NCBI GenBank assembly: GCA_965198995.1
Contig: CBDAQG010000002.1
Span: 1,612,001-1,676,000 of the forward strand
Reading direction: 5' to 3'
Length of the DNA: 64,000 nt
Source of the DNA: CAXMMR01 sp965198995
Lineage (GTDB): Bacteria; Pseudomonadota; Alphaproteobacteria; Acetobacterales; Acetobacteraceae
The notes beneath the pieces were generated by a model that ran no database searches, was not told where the DNA came from, and saw only the letters and a list, made by a program, of their open reading frames with translations. Made by a program: the position numbers and the translations under genes. This document shows positions 9,135 to 17,833 of the stretch, in pieces. Position 1 is the first letter of the stretch. Each line of letters starts with the position of its first letter.

Positions 9135-9826
9135 CCGCGCCCGCCCAGCGCCGCCCGGAACCGCCTGATCCAGCCACCGACCAGCTCCGGCTGCGTCTTC
9201 AGCGCCGTGCGGTTGACGATCAGCCGCGAGGTCACCTCGGCGATCACCTCCGTCTCGCGCAGCCCGTTGGCGCGCAGCGTGGCGCCGGTCTGCACCAGGT
9301 CGACGATCAGCCGCGACAGCCCAAGCCCCGGCGCCAGCTCCATCGCGCCGTTCAGATGCACCACCTCGGCATGCACGCCGCGCCGCGCATAGTGGCGCCG
9401 GGCGATGGAAGGATACTTCGTCGCCACCCGCACCTGCGACCAGCGCTGCGGGTCCTCATACGGCGCGTCCACTGCCTCCGCGACCGACACCCGGCAGCGC
9501 CCGATGCCGAGGTCGAGCGGCGCGTAGATCTCCGAGTAGTCGAACTCCATCAGCACGTCGGCGCCGCAGATGCCGATCTGCGCGGCGCCAAAGGCGACGA
9601 TGGTCGCAACGTCGAACGGCCGCACCCGCACCACGTCGAGCCGCGCATGGTTGGTCGGAAAGCGCAGCCGGCCGCTGTCCTCGTCGACGTAGTCCGCCGC
9701 CGGCACGATGCCGACGGCGCCCAGCAAGGCGGCGCACTCGCGCAGGATCCGCCCCTTCGGCAGCGCCAGGATCAGCGGCTGCGTCTGCTCTGGCGCCAGG
9801 TCGGCGGCGGGGAAGGGGGCGGTCAT
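9131..9826 (-). CDS. hisG: ATP phosphoribosyltransferase, short form
   Basis: 231 aa. First step of histidine synthesis (ATP + PRPP). LILALPKGRILRECAALL, then FGAAQIGICGADVLMEF and the PRPP loop GLSRLIVDLVQTGATLRANG. The protein ends about 60 residues short of the long HisG: the regulatory C-terminal domain is missing, so by family rule it should need a HisZ partner, not present in this window. The frame is open upstream through a palindromic repeat (MAIEGCAFNK) but the family-like N terminus begins at 9826. Confidence 0.95.
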   Translation of the reverse strand: MTAPFPAADLAPEQTQPLILALPKGRILRECAALLGAVGIVPAADYVDEDSGRLRFPTNHARLDVVRVRPFDVATIVAFGAAQIGICGADVLMEFDYSEIYAPLDLGIGRCRVSVAEAVDAPYEDPQRWSQVRVATKYPSIARRHYARRGVHAEVVHLNGAMELAPGLGLSRLIVDLVQTGATLRANGLRETEVIAEVTSRLIVNRTALKTQPELVGGWIRRFRAALGGRG

Positions 9827-9862
9827 CGCGGGCACGGGTAGCATCGCGACGGAAGAAAGGGA

Positions 9863-9917
9863 AAGGCGAGGGGCGTCGCCCTCGATCTTATTGAAGGCAC
9901 AGCCTTCAATAGCCATC
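9863..9917. repeat. Family G palindrome, single type I unit
   Basis: GGCGAGGGGCGTCGCCCTCG then TTGAAGGCACAGCCTTCAA. A diverged copy in the divergent region between hisG and the HdeD-like gene. Confidence 0.7.
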
Positions 9918-9991
9918 CATTGGCGCCCGGAGCCTCGGCCCGGGTCGTGCGCTAAACCATGCTAGACAGGCCTACCCAGAAGGAAACCGTC

Positions 9992-10567
9992 ATGCTCGCA
10001 CCCAGCCTCGTTCCGGGCGCCTCCCTCCGGGGCGCGATGCCAGCCCGGCCCGGCTGGTTCATCGCCCTCGGCATCATCCTCATCCTGCTCGGACTGCTCG
10101 CCTGGCTCGACGTGGTGGCGGCGACCATCGCCAGCACGCTGATCATCGGCGTGCTGCTGATCGTCGCCGGCGGCGTGCAACTCGCGCACGCCTTCGCCCA
10201 CCGCGAGATCGCCACTGCAGGGCGCTGGTTCTCCGCCCTGATCGGCCTGCTCTACATCCTGGGCGGCATCGCCATCATCGCGGAACCGATCGCCGGCTCG
10301 CTGCTGCTGACCGCCTTCCTGGCCGCCTGCCTGATCGTCGCCGGCATCACCCGGCTGATCTGGGCCGGCAGCCACCGGCGCCTGCGCGGCTGGTGGGGCC
10401 TGCTGCTCAGCGGCGCCGTCACCCTGCTGGTCGGCGTGCTGATCTACCTGTCGCTACCCTGGTCCGGCCTGTGGGCGCTGGGCACCCTGGTCGCCATTGA
10501 ACTGGTCATCGGCGGCGTCTCAGCGCTCTCGTTCGGCCTCGCACTGCGCCGCGTCGGCACCGTCTAG
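9992..10567 (+). CDS. HdeD-family (DUF308) membrane protein
   Basis: 191 aa, six predicted membrane helices with the DUF308 pattern: GWFIALGIILILLGLLAW, STLIIGVLLIVAGGVQLAHA, FSALIGLLYILGGIAIIAEP, LLLTAFLAACLIVAGITRL. E. coli HdeD is an acid-resistance inner-membrane protein; the function here is inferred from family only. Start 9992 is preferred over ATG 9959 because AAGGAAA precedes it. Monocistronic, bracketed by repeats. Confidence 0.85.
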   Translation: MLAPSLVPGASLRGAMPARPGWFIALGIILILLGLLAWLDVVAATIASTLIIGVLLIVAGGVQLAHAFAHREIATAGRWFSALIGLLYILGGIAIIAEPIAGSLLLTAFLAACLIVAGITRLIWAGSHRRLRGWWGLLLSGAVTLLVGVLIYLSLPWSGLWALGTLVAIELVIGGVSALSFGLALRRVGTV

Positions 10568-10572
10568 CAAGC

Positions 10573-10803
10573 AAGGCGACGGGCTTTGCCCCTCGACCCC
10601 ATTAAAGGCGGAGCCTTTAAAATCGATTTCTTATCCATGACTCCATGGCGATTTCGGCGCCGTGGCAGGTAGAAATGAACGGCTTCGCCAAGCAAGACAG
10701 AATCTATGTGCACTCCTAACGAGTGCAGGTCTGGGGGCGCCGCCCCCGTCGTGCGACTGCACGCTAGCGCGTGACGGGTCCAGGGCGGAGCCCTGGCCTT
10801 CCT
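10573..10803. repeat. Family G composite: type I ... inverted type II with inserted module
   Basis: Type I at 10573-10625 (CGACGGGCTTTGCCCCTCG, AAAGGCGGAGCCTTT), a spacer including TTCTTATCCATGACTC (also seen at the 52.6-kb copy), then from ~10729 an inverted type II whose two hairpins are separated by GTCGTGCGACTGCACGC...GCGTGAC. It fills the gap between the HdeD gene and murA, convergent genes. Confidence 0.85.
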
Positions 10804-10813
10804 TATTCTCTGA

Positions 10814-12082
10814 CTAGCCTCTCTCAGCCTCCCGCGAGATGTCCGCGCCGCACGCGCCGAGCTTCTCCTCGATCGCCTCGTAGCCGCGGTCGAGATGGTA
10901 GACCCGGTTGACCAGCGTGTCCCCGCCGGCCGCCAGCCCCGCCAGCACCAGCGACACCGACGCCCGTAGGTCGGTCGCCATCACCGGCGCGCCCTGCAGC
11001 CGCCGCACCCCGCGCACGATCGCCGAGGCGCCATGCACGTTGATGCTGGCGCCCATCCGGTTGAGCTCGGGGACGTGCATGAAGCGGTTCTCGAAAATCG
11101 TCTCGGTCAGCATCGCCGCGCCCTCGGCGACCGACATCATCGCCATGTACTGCGCCTGCATGTCGGTCGGAAAACCGGGATACGGCTCGGTCATCACGTC
11201 GACCCCATGCAGCCCGTTCGAGCGCCGCACTAGCAGGCCATCCGCTTCGTCGCGGATCTCCACGCCGGCCTCGGCCATCGCGCGCGCCACCGCGCCGAGA
11301 TGCTCCAGCCGCCCGCCCTCGAGCAGCACCTCGCCGCCGGTGATCGCCGCGGCGCAGGCATAGGTGCCGGCCTCGATGCGGTCGGCGACGATCGGGTGGT
11401 CGGCGCCATGCAGCGCCCGCACGCCCTCGATCACCAGCATGTCGGTGCCGACGCCCTCAATGCGCGCGCCCATCGCCGTCAGGCAGGCGATCAGGTCGGC
11501 GATCTCCGGCTCGCGCGCGGCGTTGGTCAGCGTCGTCTGCCCGTCGGCCAGCGCGGCCGCCATCAGCAGGTTCTCCGTCGCCCCCACCGAGGCGAACGGC
11601 AGCACGATCGCCGCCCCGCGCAGGCCATGCGGCGCCAGCGCCTGCACGTAGCCGCCCTCCAGCCGGATCTCCGCCCCGAGCGCCTCGAGCCCCTTGAGGT
11701 GCAAATCGACCGGCCGGGTGCCGATGGCGCAGCCGCCCGGCAGCGACACCCGCGCCTCGCCACAGCGCGCCAGCACCGGCCCCAGCACCAGGATCGAGGC
11801 CCGCATCTTGCGCACGATCTCGTAGGGCGCCTCGGTCGAGGTGATCGCCCCGCCGAGCGACAGCGTCCGCCTTGCCGCGTCCGGCGCCTCCACCGCGATG
11901 CCGTGCTGCGCCAGCAGGCTCGCCATCGTCTCGATGTCGGCCAGGTGCGGCACGTTGGAGAGCACCAGCCGCTCCTCGGTGAGCAGCCCCGCCGCCATCA
12001 ACGGCAACGCCGCGTTCTTGGCGCCGCGGATGGGTATCCTACCCTGTAGCGGCCTGCCGCCGCGAACCCTGATGCGGTCCAT
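10814..12082 (-). CDS. murA: UDP-N-acetylglucosamine 1-carboxyvinyltransferase
   Basis: 422 aa. First committed step of peptidoglycan precursor synthesis: adds enolpyruvate from PEP to UDP-GlcNAc in the cytoplasm; fosfomycin target. GAKNAALPLMAAGLL near the N terminus (substrate-binding Lys22/Asn23), catalytic loop LPGGCAIGTRPVD with Cys118, and ENRFMHVPELNRMGA. Normal length. Ribosome site AAGGGGG before ATG 12082. Flanked on both sides by palindromic repeats. Confidence 0.97.
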   Translation of the reverse strand: MDRIRVRGGRPLQGRIPIRGAKNAALPLMAAGLLTEERLVLSNVPHLADIETMASLLAQHGIAVEAPDAARRTLSLGGAITSTEAPYEIVRKMRASILVLGPVLARCGEARVSLPGGCAIGTRPVDLHLKGLEALGAEIRLEGGYVQALAPHGLRGAAIVLPFASVGATENLLMAAALADGQTTLTNAAREPEIADLIACLTAMGARIEGVGTDMLVIEGVRALHGADHPIVADRIEAGTYACAAAITGGEVLLEGGRLEHLGAVARAMAEAGVEIRDEADGLLVRRSNGLHGVDVMTEPYPGFPTDMQAQYMAMMSVAEGAAMLTETIFENRFMHVPELNRMGASINVHGASAIVRGVRRLQGAPVMATDLRASVSLVLAGLAAGGDTLVNRVYHLDRGYEAIEEKLGACGADISREAERG

Positions 12083-12098
12083 CTTGCCCCCTTCAGAA

Positions 12099-12216
12099 AG
12101 GCCAGGGCTCTGCCCTGGACCCGCTGGGGGCGGCGCCCCCAGACCCGCATCACTTCAGTAACGGAGTCCAGAGGCTATAGCCTCTGGTGGGGTCCAGGGG
12201 CAAAGCCCCTGGCCTT
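12099..12216. repeat. Family G palindromes between dcd and murA
   Basis: Type II unit, 22-base spacer, then a variant in which CCAGAGGCTATAGCCTCTGG replaces the usual second hairpin, then CCAGGGGCAAAGCCCCTGG. The stop codon TAA of dcd is made from the last bases of this element (GGCCTTA on plus). Confidence 0.8.
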
Positions 12217-12760
12217 AAAGCTTCGGCAGAGCCACGCCGCGTTGATGCATGTATTTCCCCGCCTTGTCGGCGTAGCTGGTTTCGCAAGGCCCAGCCCCCT
12301 GCAGGAACAGGAACTGGCAAATCCCCTCGTCGGCGTAGATCTTCGCCGGCAGCGGCGTGGTGTTGCTGATCTCGATCGTGACCTGCCCCTCCCATTCCGG
12401 CTCCAGCGGCGTCACGTTCACGATGATGCCGCAGCGCGCGTAGGTCGACTTGCCGAGGCAGATCACCAGCACGTCGCGCGGGATGCGGAAATACTCGATC
12501 GTGTGGGCGAGCGCGAAGCTGTTCGGCGGGATGATGCAGGTCTTGGTGCGGCGGGTGACGAAGCTCGCCTCGGAGAAGTTCTTCGGGTCGACGACCGCGC
12601 TGTCGACATTGGTAAAGATGCGAAACTCGTCGGCCACGCGGGCATCGTAGCCATAGCTCGACAGCCCGTAGCTGATCACGCCCGCCCGCTGCTGCGCCGG
12701 CTCGAACGGCTCGATCATCGCCCGCGACGCGGCCATCTCGCGGATCCAGCGATCCGGCAT
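12215..12760 (-). CDS. dcd: dCTP deaminase
   Basis: 181 aa. Deaminates dCTP to dUTP in thymidylate supply. MPDRWIREMA, SYGLSSYGYDAR, KTCIIPPNSFALAHTIEYFR, CLGKSTYARCGIIVNVTPLE, PAKIYADEGICQFLF. Start chosen at ATG 12760 because it overlaps the stop of the small upstream gene as TGATG; GTG 12769 is a possible alternative. Confidence 0.95.
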   Translation of the reverse strand: MPDRWIREMAASRAMIEPFEPAQQRAGVISYGLSSYGYDARVADEFRIFTNVDSAVVDPKNFSEASFVTRRTKTCIIPPNSFALAHTIEYFRIPRDVLVICLGKSTYARCGIIVNVTPLEPEWEGQVTIEISNTTPLPAKIYADEGICQFLFLQGAGPCETSYADKAGKYMHQRGVALPKL

Positions 12761-12936
12761 CACCGGCACGGCGCGTCGCCCTCCGGCTCGTCGTCCGCGC
12801 GCGCCCGCGCCTGCTGCTTGCGCCGCGTTAAATTGGCCCGCAACGCCGCCGCCTCACGCACCCGCCGCGCCTCCCGCTCCGGACTGATCACAGTCGGCGG
12901 CTCGGGCGAAGTCTCGGTCGGGCGCGGATCCGGCAT
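12760..12936 (-). CDS. Small conserved-looking hypothetical protein coupled to dcd
   Basis: 58 aa: MPDPRPTETSPEP, then ISPEREARRVREAAALRANL, TRRKQQARARADDEP. A disordered acidic/proline N terminus is followed by a basic amphipathic helix. Strong ribosome site (CCAGGAGGCGCC before the ATG) and TGATG overlap with dcd support real translation. Similar short Arg-rich proteins (PEREAR..ALRANL.RRK) occur in alphaproteobacteria as far as I recall; no function is known to me. Confidence 0.65.
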   Translation of the reverse strand: MPDPRPTETSPEPPTVISPEREARRVREAAALRANLTRRKQQARARADDEPEGDAPCR

Positions 12937-12958
12937 GGCGCCTCCTGGCGCCGGCGCA

Positions 12959-13033
<75 letters not shown>

Positions 13034-13107
13034 GTGCCGGCTTGAATAGGCCGGCTGATTAGGCGTTCACGCCGCAGCGCGCAACCGCCGAATGCGGCCG
13101 GGGAAGT

Positions 13108-13448
13108 AAGGCAAGAGGCTTTCCCCCCGTGAGCCTTTCCAACGGCGCGCTGCGCGATCGGAACCTTTTGGCTCACTCCGCGCCTTGACCCCACCAAAAC
13201 CGAGGAATGGGAAACACTTCGTTAGGGACTATCGCCCAGGCGGACCGACAGCGGGTGGCGCAGCCATTTGAGATGCTGCGCAAGCCAGAACACAGCCCGC
13301 AAGAACACTAGCCCCTTACGGATGGGGGTCTGGGGCCTCAGGCCCCGTCGTGCAAATGCACGCTGCGCATGACGGGTCGAGGGCGGAGTGAGCCAAAGGT
13401 TCTGACGGCGCTAGCGCCGTTGGAAAGGCTCACGGAGGGAGAGCCCCC
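13108..13448. repeat. Family G composite with nested hairpin modules on both sides
   Basis: Fills most of the gene-free stretch 13034-13457. Left: a type I unit whose first hairpin loop carries an inserted palindrome (GTGAGCC...TTCCAACGGCG/CGATCGGAACC...GGCTCAC). Right (~13322-13448): an inverted type II unit containing both the GTCGTGC...GCATGAC module and the GAGTGAGCC...GGCTCACGG module. Nothing else recognisable lies in the stretch. Confidence 0.8.
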
Positions 13449-13457
13449 CGCCGTGCT

Positions 13458-13745
13458 TCACCCACCGCCGCCGGCGCGCGCCGCCGCCACCTCGACGGCG
13501 AAGCGCTCGATCAGCACCATCAGCGCCCGCGCCGCCTCGGCCGAAGCGTGCGCCGCCAGCCCCGCACTCTCCCGCCCGCCATCATCCTGCAACGCCGCCA
13601 GCGCGTTCACCACGAACGCCCGGTCCGCCGCCGGCAGCAGCGCCACCGTCAGCCCGAGCATGCCGGTCAGCAGCTTCACCCCGGCGCCAAGGTCGGCGAG
13701 CAGCGCCTCTCCCGCGGCCGTGGCGCCAAGCCCAGCCTCGCTCAC
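13458..13745 (-). CDS. Hypothetical protein downstream of MAPEG
   Basis: 95 aa, alanine-rich and helical: LLADLGAGVKLLTGMLGLTV, PAADRAFVVNALAALQDDGG, LMVLIERFAVEVAAARAGG. GTG start overlaps the MAPEG stop (GTGA), so it is likely translated with it. No clear transmembrane segment apart from a weak one at 20-38. No recognised family. Confidence 0.5.
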   Translation of the reverse strand: MSEAGLGATAAGEALLADLGAGVKLLTGMLGLTVALLPAADRAFVVNALAALQDDGGRESAGLAAHASAEAARALMVLIERFAVEVAAARAGGGG

Positions 13746-14128
13746 GCCAGCGCCAGGAGGATCATGACGATCCCCAGCACCCCGGCGAGAAACGCCACCG
13801 TGCGCACCACCGGCGTGCCGGCGACATAGAACGCCACGAAGGCAATCCGCGCGATGAAGTAAATCCAGGCGCCATAGATCGTCAGCCCGTCATGCACGCC
13901 CACCGCATGCGCCGTCAGCACCGCCGCGGCGAAGAACGGAAACGTCTGCAGGTAGTTGGTGAACGACCGGATCACCCGCCCGCCGACGCCGACGACCGGC
14001 TTCTGCTCGTCGCGCGGGCTCATGCCATAGGCCAGGCCATGCTGCGCCGTGGTGACCTGCCCGGTAGCGATGGCATGCACGAGGCCGAGCACGACCGCCC
14101 AGGCGAGCAGCGACAGTTCGATCGTCAT
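13742..14128 (-). CDS. MAPEG family membrane protein
   Basis: 128 aa, four transmembrane helices. MTIELSLLAWAVVLGLVHAI, the conserved loop YGMSPRD with RVIRSFTNYLQTFPFFAA (N-x-x-E/Q-x-F-P region), and YGAWIYFIARIAFVAFYVAG match bacterial MAPEG proteins (glutathione/eicosanoid-related superfamily). Enzymatic activity cannot be deduced. A second MAPEG gene is at 63.2-63.7 kb. Confidence 0.85.
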   Translation of the reverse strand: MTIELSLLAWAVVLGLVHAIATGQVTTAQHGLAYGMSPRDEQKPVVGVGGRVIRSFTNYLQTFPFFAAAVLTAHAVGVHDGLTIYGAWIYFIARIAFVAFYVAGTPVVRTVAFLAGVLGIVMILLALA

Positions 14129-14188
14129 TCCGGTCCCCAACCCATTGCTCGGCAGGCAACGCCGCGTCGCAGGCGGAGTTTGGATGCC

Positions 14189-15946
14189 ATGAACGCCCCC
14201 GGGGAGAGCGGCTTGACCGGTTCGCCAGATCTCAGCGCCACCGCCGACCCGACGGGCACCCCGCCCACCGACAGCCCCGAGTGGTGGCGCAGCGCGGTGA
14301 TCTACCAGATCTACCCGCGCTCCTTCGCCGACGCGGACGGCGACGGCGTCGGCGACCTGCCGGGCATCCTCGCCCACCTGCCCTACCTCGCCCGCCTCGG
14401 CGTCGACGCGCTGTGGCTGTCGCCATTCTACCGCTCGCCGCAGGTCGATGCCGGCTACGACGTCGCCGACTACCGCGACGTCGACCCGCTGTTCGGCCGC
14501 CTCGCCGATTTCGACGCCCTGCTGGCGGCGGCGCACGCCCATTCCTTGCGCATCATCATCGACCTGGTGCCGAACCACACCTCGGACGAGCACGCCTGGT
14601 TCCGCGCCGCCCTGGCCTCGCCCGAGGGCAGCCCCGAGCGCGCCCGCTACCTCTTCCGCGACGGGGGTGGCATGGCCGGCGACCAGCCGCCGAACAACTG
14701 GCAGAGCGTCTTCGGCGGCCCCGCCTGGTCGCGCGCACCCGGTGAGCGCCAATGGCACCTGCACCTCTTCGACGCCCGCCAGCCCGACCTCGACTGGACC
14801 AACCCGGCCGTTCGTATCGAGTTCGAGGCCGTGCTGCGCTTCTGGCTCGACCGCGGCGTCGACGGCTTCCGCGTCGACGTCGCGCACGGCCTGATCAAGG
14901 CGCCCGGCCTGCCCGACCATGACCGCCCGGCGGTGATGATCGGCGACGGCGGCGCCGATGCGGCCGCCCCCCGCCGCGAAGGCGGCGCTCCCGTCCCCCG
15001 CCGCGAAGGCGGCGGGATCAACCGCGGCCCGATGTGGGACCAGGACGGCGTGCACGAGATCTACCGCGCCTGGCGCCACGTGCTCGACGAGTATCCCGGC
15101 GACCGGATGATGGTCGCCGAGGCCTGGATCCGCCCGCAATCGCGCCTCGCCCGCTACGTCCGGCCGGACGAGATGCAGCAGGCCTTCAACTTCGACTACC
15201 TGCTGGCGCGCTGGAACGCCGCCGCCTTCCGCGAGGTGATCGACGTCTCGCTCGCCGCCATGCAGGCGGTCGGCGCCCCGGCAAGCTGGGTCACCTCGAA
15301 CCACGACACCGTGCGCTACCCGACCCGCCTCGGCCTCGCCCGCCCCGGCATCCGCCCCAAGGGCATCGACGCCGACGGCGAGCAGCCCGACGAGGCCCTC
15401 GGCCTGCGCCGCGCCCGCGCCGCCGCCCTGCTGACCCTGGCGCTGCCCGGCTCCGCCTACCTCTACCAGGGCGAGGAGCTTGGCCTGCCAGAGCACACCA
15501 CCATGCCCGCGAGCGTCCGCCAGGACCCGACCTTCCGCCGCACCAACGGCGAGGAGATCGGCCGCGACGGCTGCCGCGTGCCGCTGCCCTGGCGGGCCGA
15601 CGCGCCCTGCTACGGCTTCGGCCCGGGTGCTGCGATCTGGCTGCCGCAGCCGCCCACCTTCGCCCCCTACGCGGTCGACCAGCAGGACGGCGTGCCCGGC
15701 TCCACCCTCGAGCTGCACCGGGCCCTGCTCCGCCTGCGCCGGCGGCATCGGCTGGGGCAGGGGCATCTGCACTGGCTGCCGTCCGAGCCAGAGATGTTGA
15801 TGTTCGACAACGGCGCCGTGCGCGTGCTGATCAATTTCGGCCCCAGCCCGGTGGCGCCGCCCGCCGGCACCGTGCTGGCCTCGAGCACGCCGATCGACGC
15901 CGCCGGCCGCCTGCCCGCCGACGGTGCCGCCTGGATCGCACCATGA
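14189..15946 (+). CDS. Alpha-glucosidase, GH13 family
   Basis: 585 aa, cytoplasmic-looking oligo-alpha-1,6-glucosidase/alpha-glucosidase. N-terminal WWRSAVIYQIYPRSFAD, region I DLVPNHTSDEH, region II GFRVDVAHGLIK with the Asp nucleophile, region III MVAEAWI with the Glu acid/base, region IV TSNHDTVR. C-terminal beta domain with MLMFDNGAVRVLINF. Oddity: a perfect 17-bp palindromic segment duplicated with a 27-bp period (14971-14987 and 14998-15014), giving PRREGGAPVPRREGG after VMIGDGG, in the loop following region II. The start at 14189 is the first ATG compatible with the family N terminus. Confidence 0.93.
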   Translation: MNAPGESGLTGSPDLSATADPTGTPPTDSPEWWRSAVIYQIYPRSFADADGDGVGDLPGILAHLPYLARLGVDALWLSPFYRSPQVDAGYDVADYRDVDPLFGRLADFDALLAAAHAHSLRIIIDLVPNHTSDEHAWFRAALASPEGSPERARYLFRDGGGMAGDQPPNNWQSVFGGPAWSRAPGERQWHLHLFDARQPDLDWTNPAVRIEFEAVLRFWLDRGVDGFRVDVAHGLIKAPGLPDHDRPAVMIGDGGADAAAPRREGGAPVPRREGGGINRGPMWDQDGVHEIYRAWRHVLDEYPGDRMMVAEAWIRPQSRLARYVRPDEMQQAFNFDYLLARWNAAAFREVIDVSLAAMQAVGAPASWVTSNHDTVRYPTRLGLARPGIRPKGIDADGEQPDEALGLRRARAAALLTLALPGSAYLYQGEELGLPEHTTMPASVRQDPTFRRTNGEEIGRDGCRVPLPWRADAPCYGFGPGAAIWLPQPPTFAPYAVDQQDGVPGSTLELHRALLRLRRRHRLGQGHLHWLPSEPEMLMFDNGAVRVLINFGPSPVAPPAGTVLASSTPIDAAGRLPADGAAWIAP

Positions 15947-16011
15947 TCCGCCAGATCGCCGCCGCAATCGCCTGCGACAATCGACCCGCATCGAGCCCGA
16001 GGAGGCGAGAA

Positions 16012-16761
16012 ATGAAGCGTCAGATGGTCATCACCGGGCTCGCCGCCCTGCTCGCCGCCACCGGCATCCAGGCAGCCCGCGCCGCGCCCGGCATCGTCGT
16101 GCAGAACGTCAACCTGCGCGCCGGTCCGGACACCGGCTACCCGCTGATCGAGCCGCTCGACGCCGGCACCCCGGTGCAGATCTTCGGCTGCCTGGACGGC
16201 TGGACCTGGTGCGACGTCGCCACCGCCGACGCCCGCGGCTGGGCCGCCGGCCCCACCCTGCAGGTCGTCTATGACAATCAGCCGGTTTACCTGGCGCAGT
16301 ATGGCGCCGCCGTCGGCCTCGGCTTTATCGGCTTCGAGGTCGGCGACTACTGGGGCCGCTACTACCGCAACCGCCCCTTCTACGGCGAGCGCGACCGCTT
16401 CCGCGGCGGCCCCGGCTTCGACAGACCCGGCGTCGACAGACCCGGCTTCGGCAGGCCCGGCGACGGCAGGCCCGGCGACGGCAGGCCCGGCTTCGATAGA
16501 CCAGGTTTCGGCGGACCCGGCCCCGGCTTCCGCGGCGGCCCAGGCGGCGGCCCCGGCGGCGAGCCCGGCCGCGGCCCAGGCGGCCCGCCCGGCGGCCTCC
16601 GCGGCGAACCCGCACGCGCCGAGGCTGCCCGGCCCGGCAACCCGGGCGTCGCCCAGCGCGGCCCAGGTCCCGTCCGCGGTGGTCCGCCACCAGGCCGCGG
16701 CGCACCACCCGCAGCCCGCCCGGCACCCCGCCCCGAGGGCCGTCCGGACCAGCACGGCTAG
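16012..16761 (+). CDS. Secreted SH3-domain protein with Gly/Pro/Arg-rich tail
   Basis: 249 aa; strong ribosome site GAGGAGGCGAGA before ATG 16012. Signal peptide (MVITGLAALLAATGIQAARA). Bacterial SH3 (type 3) domain about 28-85: VQNVNLRAGPDTGYPLIEPL, FGCLDGWTWCDVAT, GWAAGPTLQ. A Tyr/Gly segment (GFEVGDYWGRYYRNRPFYG) follows, then a long low-complexity tail including seven pentapeptides of the xxRPG type. Probably a periplasmic or envelope-associated protein. Confidence 0.8.
   Translation: MKRQMVITGLAALLAATGIQAARAAPGIVVQNVNLRAGPDTGYPLIEPLDAGTPVQIFGCLDGWTWCDVATADARGWAAGPTLQVVYDNQPVYLAQYGAAVGLGFIGFEVGDYWGRYYRNRPFYGERDRFRGGPGFDRPGVDRPGFGRPGDGRPGDGRPGFDRPGFGGPGPGFRGGPGGGPGGEPGRGPGGPPGGLRGEPARAEAARPGNPGVAQRGPGPVRGGPPPGRGAPPAARPAPRPEGRPDQHG
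16417..16521. repeat. 15-bp coding tandem repeat x7
   Basis: Seven degenerate 15-bp units encoding FDRPG, VDRPG, FGRPG, DGRPG, DGRPG, FDRPG and FGGPG in the SH3-domain protein. Third 15-bp array in the window. Confidence 0.85.
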
Positions 16762-16793
16762 GCCCGCCACTCCGGCGGCGCGCCGGCTGACCT

Positions 16794-16822
16794 TTGCCGC
16801 CGCGTCGGCGCTGCCATACGAT
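16794..16822 (+). promoter_or_regulatory. Candidate promoter of bioB
   Basis: TTGCCG (16794-16799), 17-base spacer, TACGAT (16817-16822), 33 bases before the bioB ATG. No recognisable BirA/BioR operator was found. Confidence 0.4.
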
Positions 16823-16855
16823 CGCGGCGCCGACGCCAGCAGAAAGGTCCCGCCG

Positions 16856-17833
16856 ATGTCCGCCACCATCGACACACCCCGCCCGGCGACGCAAGCGGGC
16901 GCCGCCTGGACCACCGCGCAGGTGCGCGCCCTGCTCGAGCTCCCCTTCACCGAGCTCGTCTTCCGCGCCCAGACCACCCACCGCCGCCACTTCGACCCGG
17001 CGGCCGTGCAGGTCTCCACCCTGCTCTCCATCAAGACCGGCGGCTGCCCGGAGGATTGCGCCTACTGCCCGCAAAGCGCCCTGCACGAGACCGGCGTGCC
17101 CGCCTCCAAGCTGATGCCGCTGCCCGCCGTGCTCGACGCCGCCCGCGCCGCCCGCGACGCCGGCGCCACCCGCTTCTGCATGGGCGCCGCCTGGCGCTCG
17201 CCCAAGGACCGCGACCTCGACGCCGTCTGCGCCATGGTCGAGGGCGTCCGCGCCCTGGGTCTCGAAACCTGCGTCACCCTGGGCATGCTCGAGGCGCAGC
17301 AAGCCGCCCGCCTCGCCGCCGCCGGCCTCGACTACTACAATCACAACCTCGACACCTCGCCCGAGCACTACGGCGCCATCATCAGCACCCGCGTCTACCA
17401 GGAGCGGCTCGACACGCTCGGCCACGTGCGCGACGCCGGCATCGCCGTGTGCTGCGGCGGCATCGTCGGCATCGGCGAGAGCCTCGACGACCAGGCCAGC
17501 CTCATCGCCACCCTCGCCAGCCTGCCCAAAGCCCCCGAGAGCGTCCCCATCAACGCCCTCGTGCGCGTCGCCGGCACGCCGCTCGCCGACCAAGCTCCCG
17601 TCGACCCCATCGCCTTCGTCCGCATGATCGCCGCCGCCCGCATCACCATGCCGCGCTCGATGGTCCGCCTCTCCGCCGGCCGCGAAACAATGACCGACGA
17701 GGCGCAAGCCCTCTGCTTCCTCGCCGGCGCCAACTCGATCTTCTACGGCACCAAGCTGCTCACCACGGCAAACCCCAGCGAGGACCGGGACACGACCCTA
17801 TTCCGTAAGCTCGGCATGACAGCAACTCGCTAA
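16856..17833 (+). CDS. bioB: Biotin synthase
   Basis: 325 aa radical-SAM enzyme that inserts sulphur into dethiobiotin. The 4Fe-4S/SAM motif is GGCPEDCAYCPQ (Cys64, Cys68, Cys71). Further: GATRFCMGAAWRSPKDRD, LDYYNHNLDTSPE, the 2Fe-2S-ligand region GIAVCCGGIVGIGES, and VRLSAGRETM with the Arg ligand. Start ATG 16856 after AGAAAGG. First gene of the biotin cluster bioB-bioA-bioF-bioD; a repeat follows the stop at once. Confidence 0.97.
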   Translation: MSATIDTPRPATQAGAAWTTAQVRALLELPFTELVFRAQTTHRRHFDPAAVQVSTLLSIKTGGCPEDCAYCPQSALHETGVPASKLMPLPAVLDAARAARDAGATRFCMGAAWRSPKDRDLDAVCAMVEGVRALGLETCVTLGMLEAQQAARLAAAGLDYYNHNLDTSPEHYGAIISTRVYQERLDTLGHVRDAGIAVCCGGIVGIGESLDDQASLIATLASLPKAPESVPINALVRVAGTPLADQAPVDPIAFVRMIAAARITMPRSMVRLSAGRETMTDEAQALCFLAGANSIFYGTKLLTTANPSEDRDTTLFRKLGMTATR

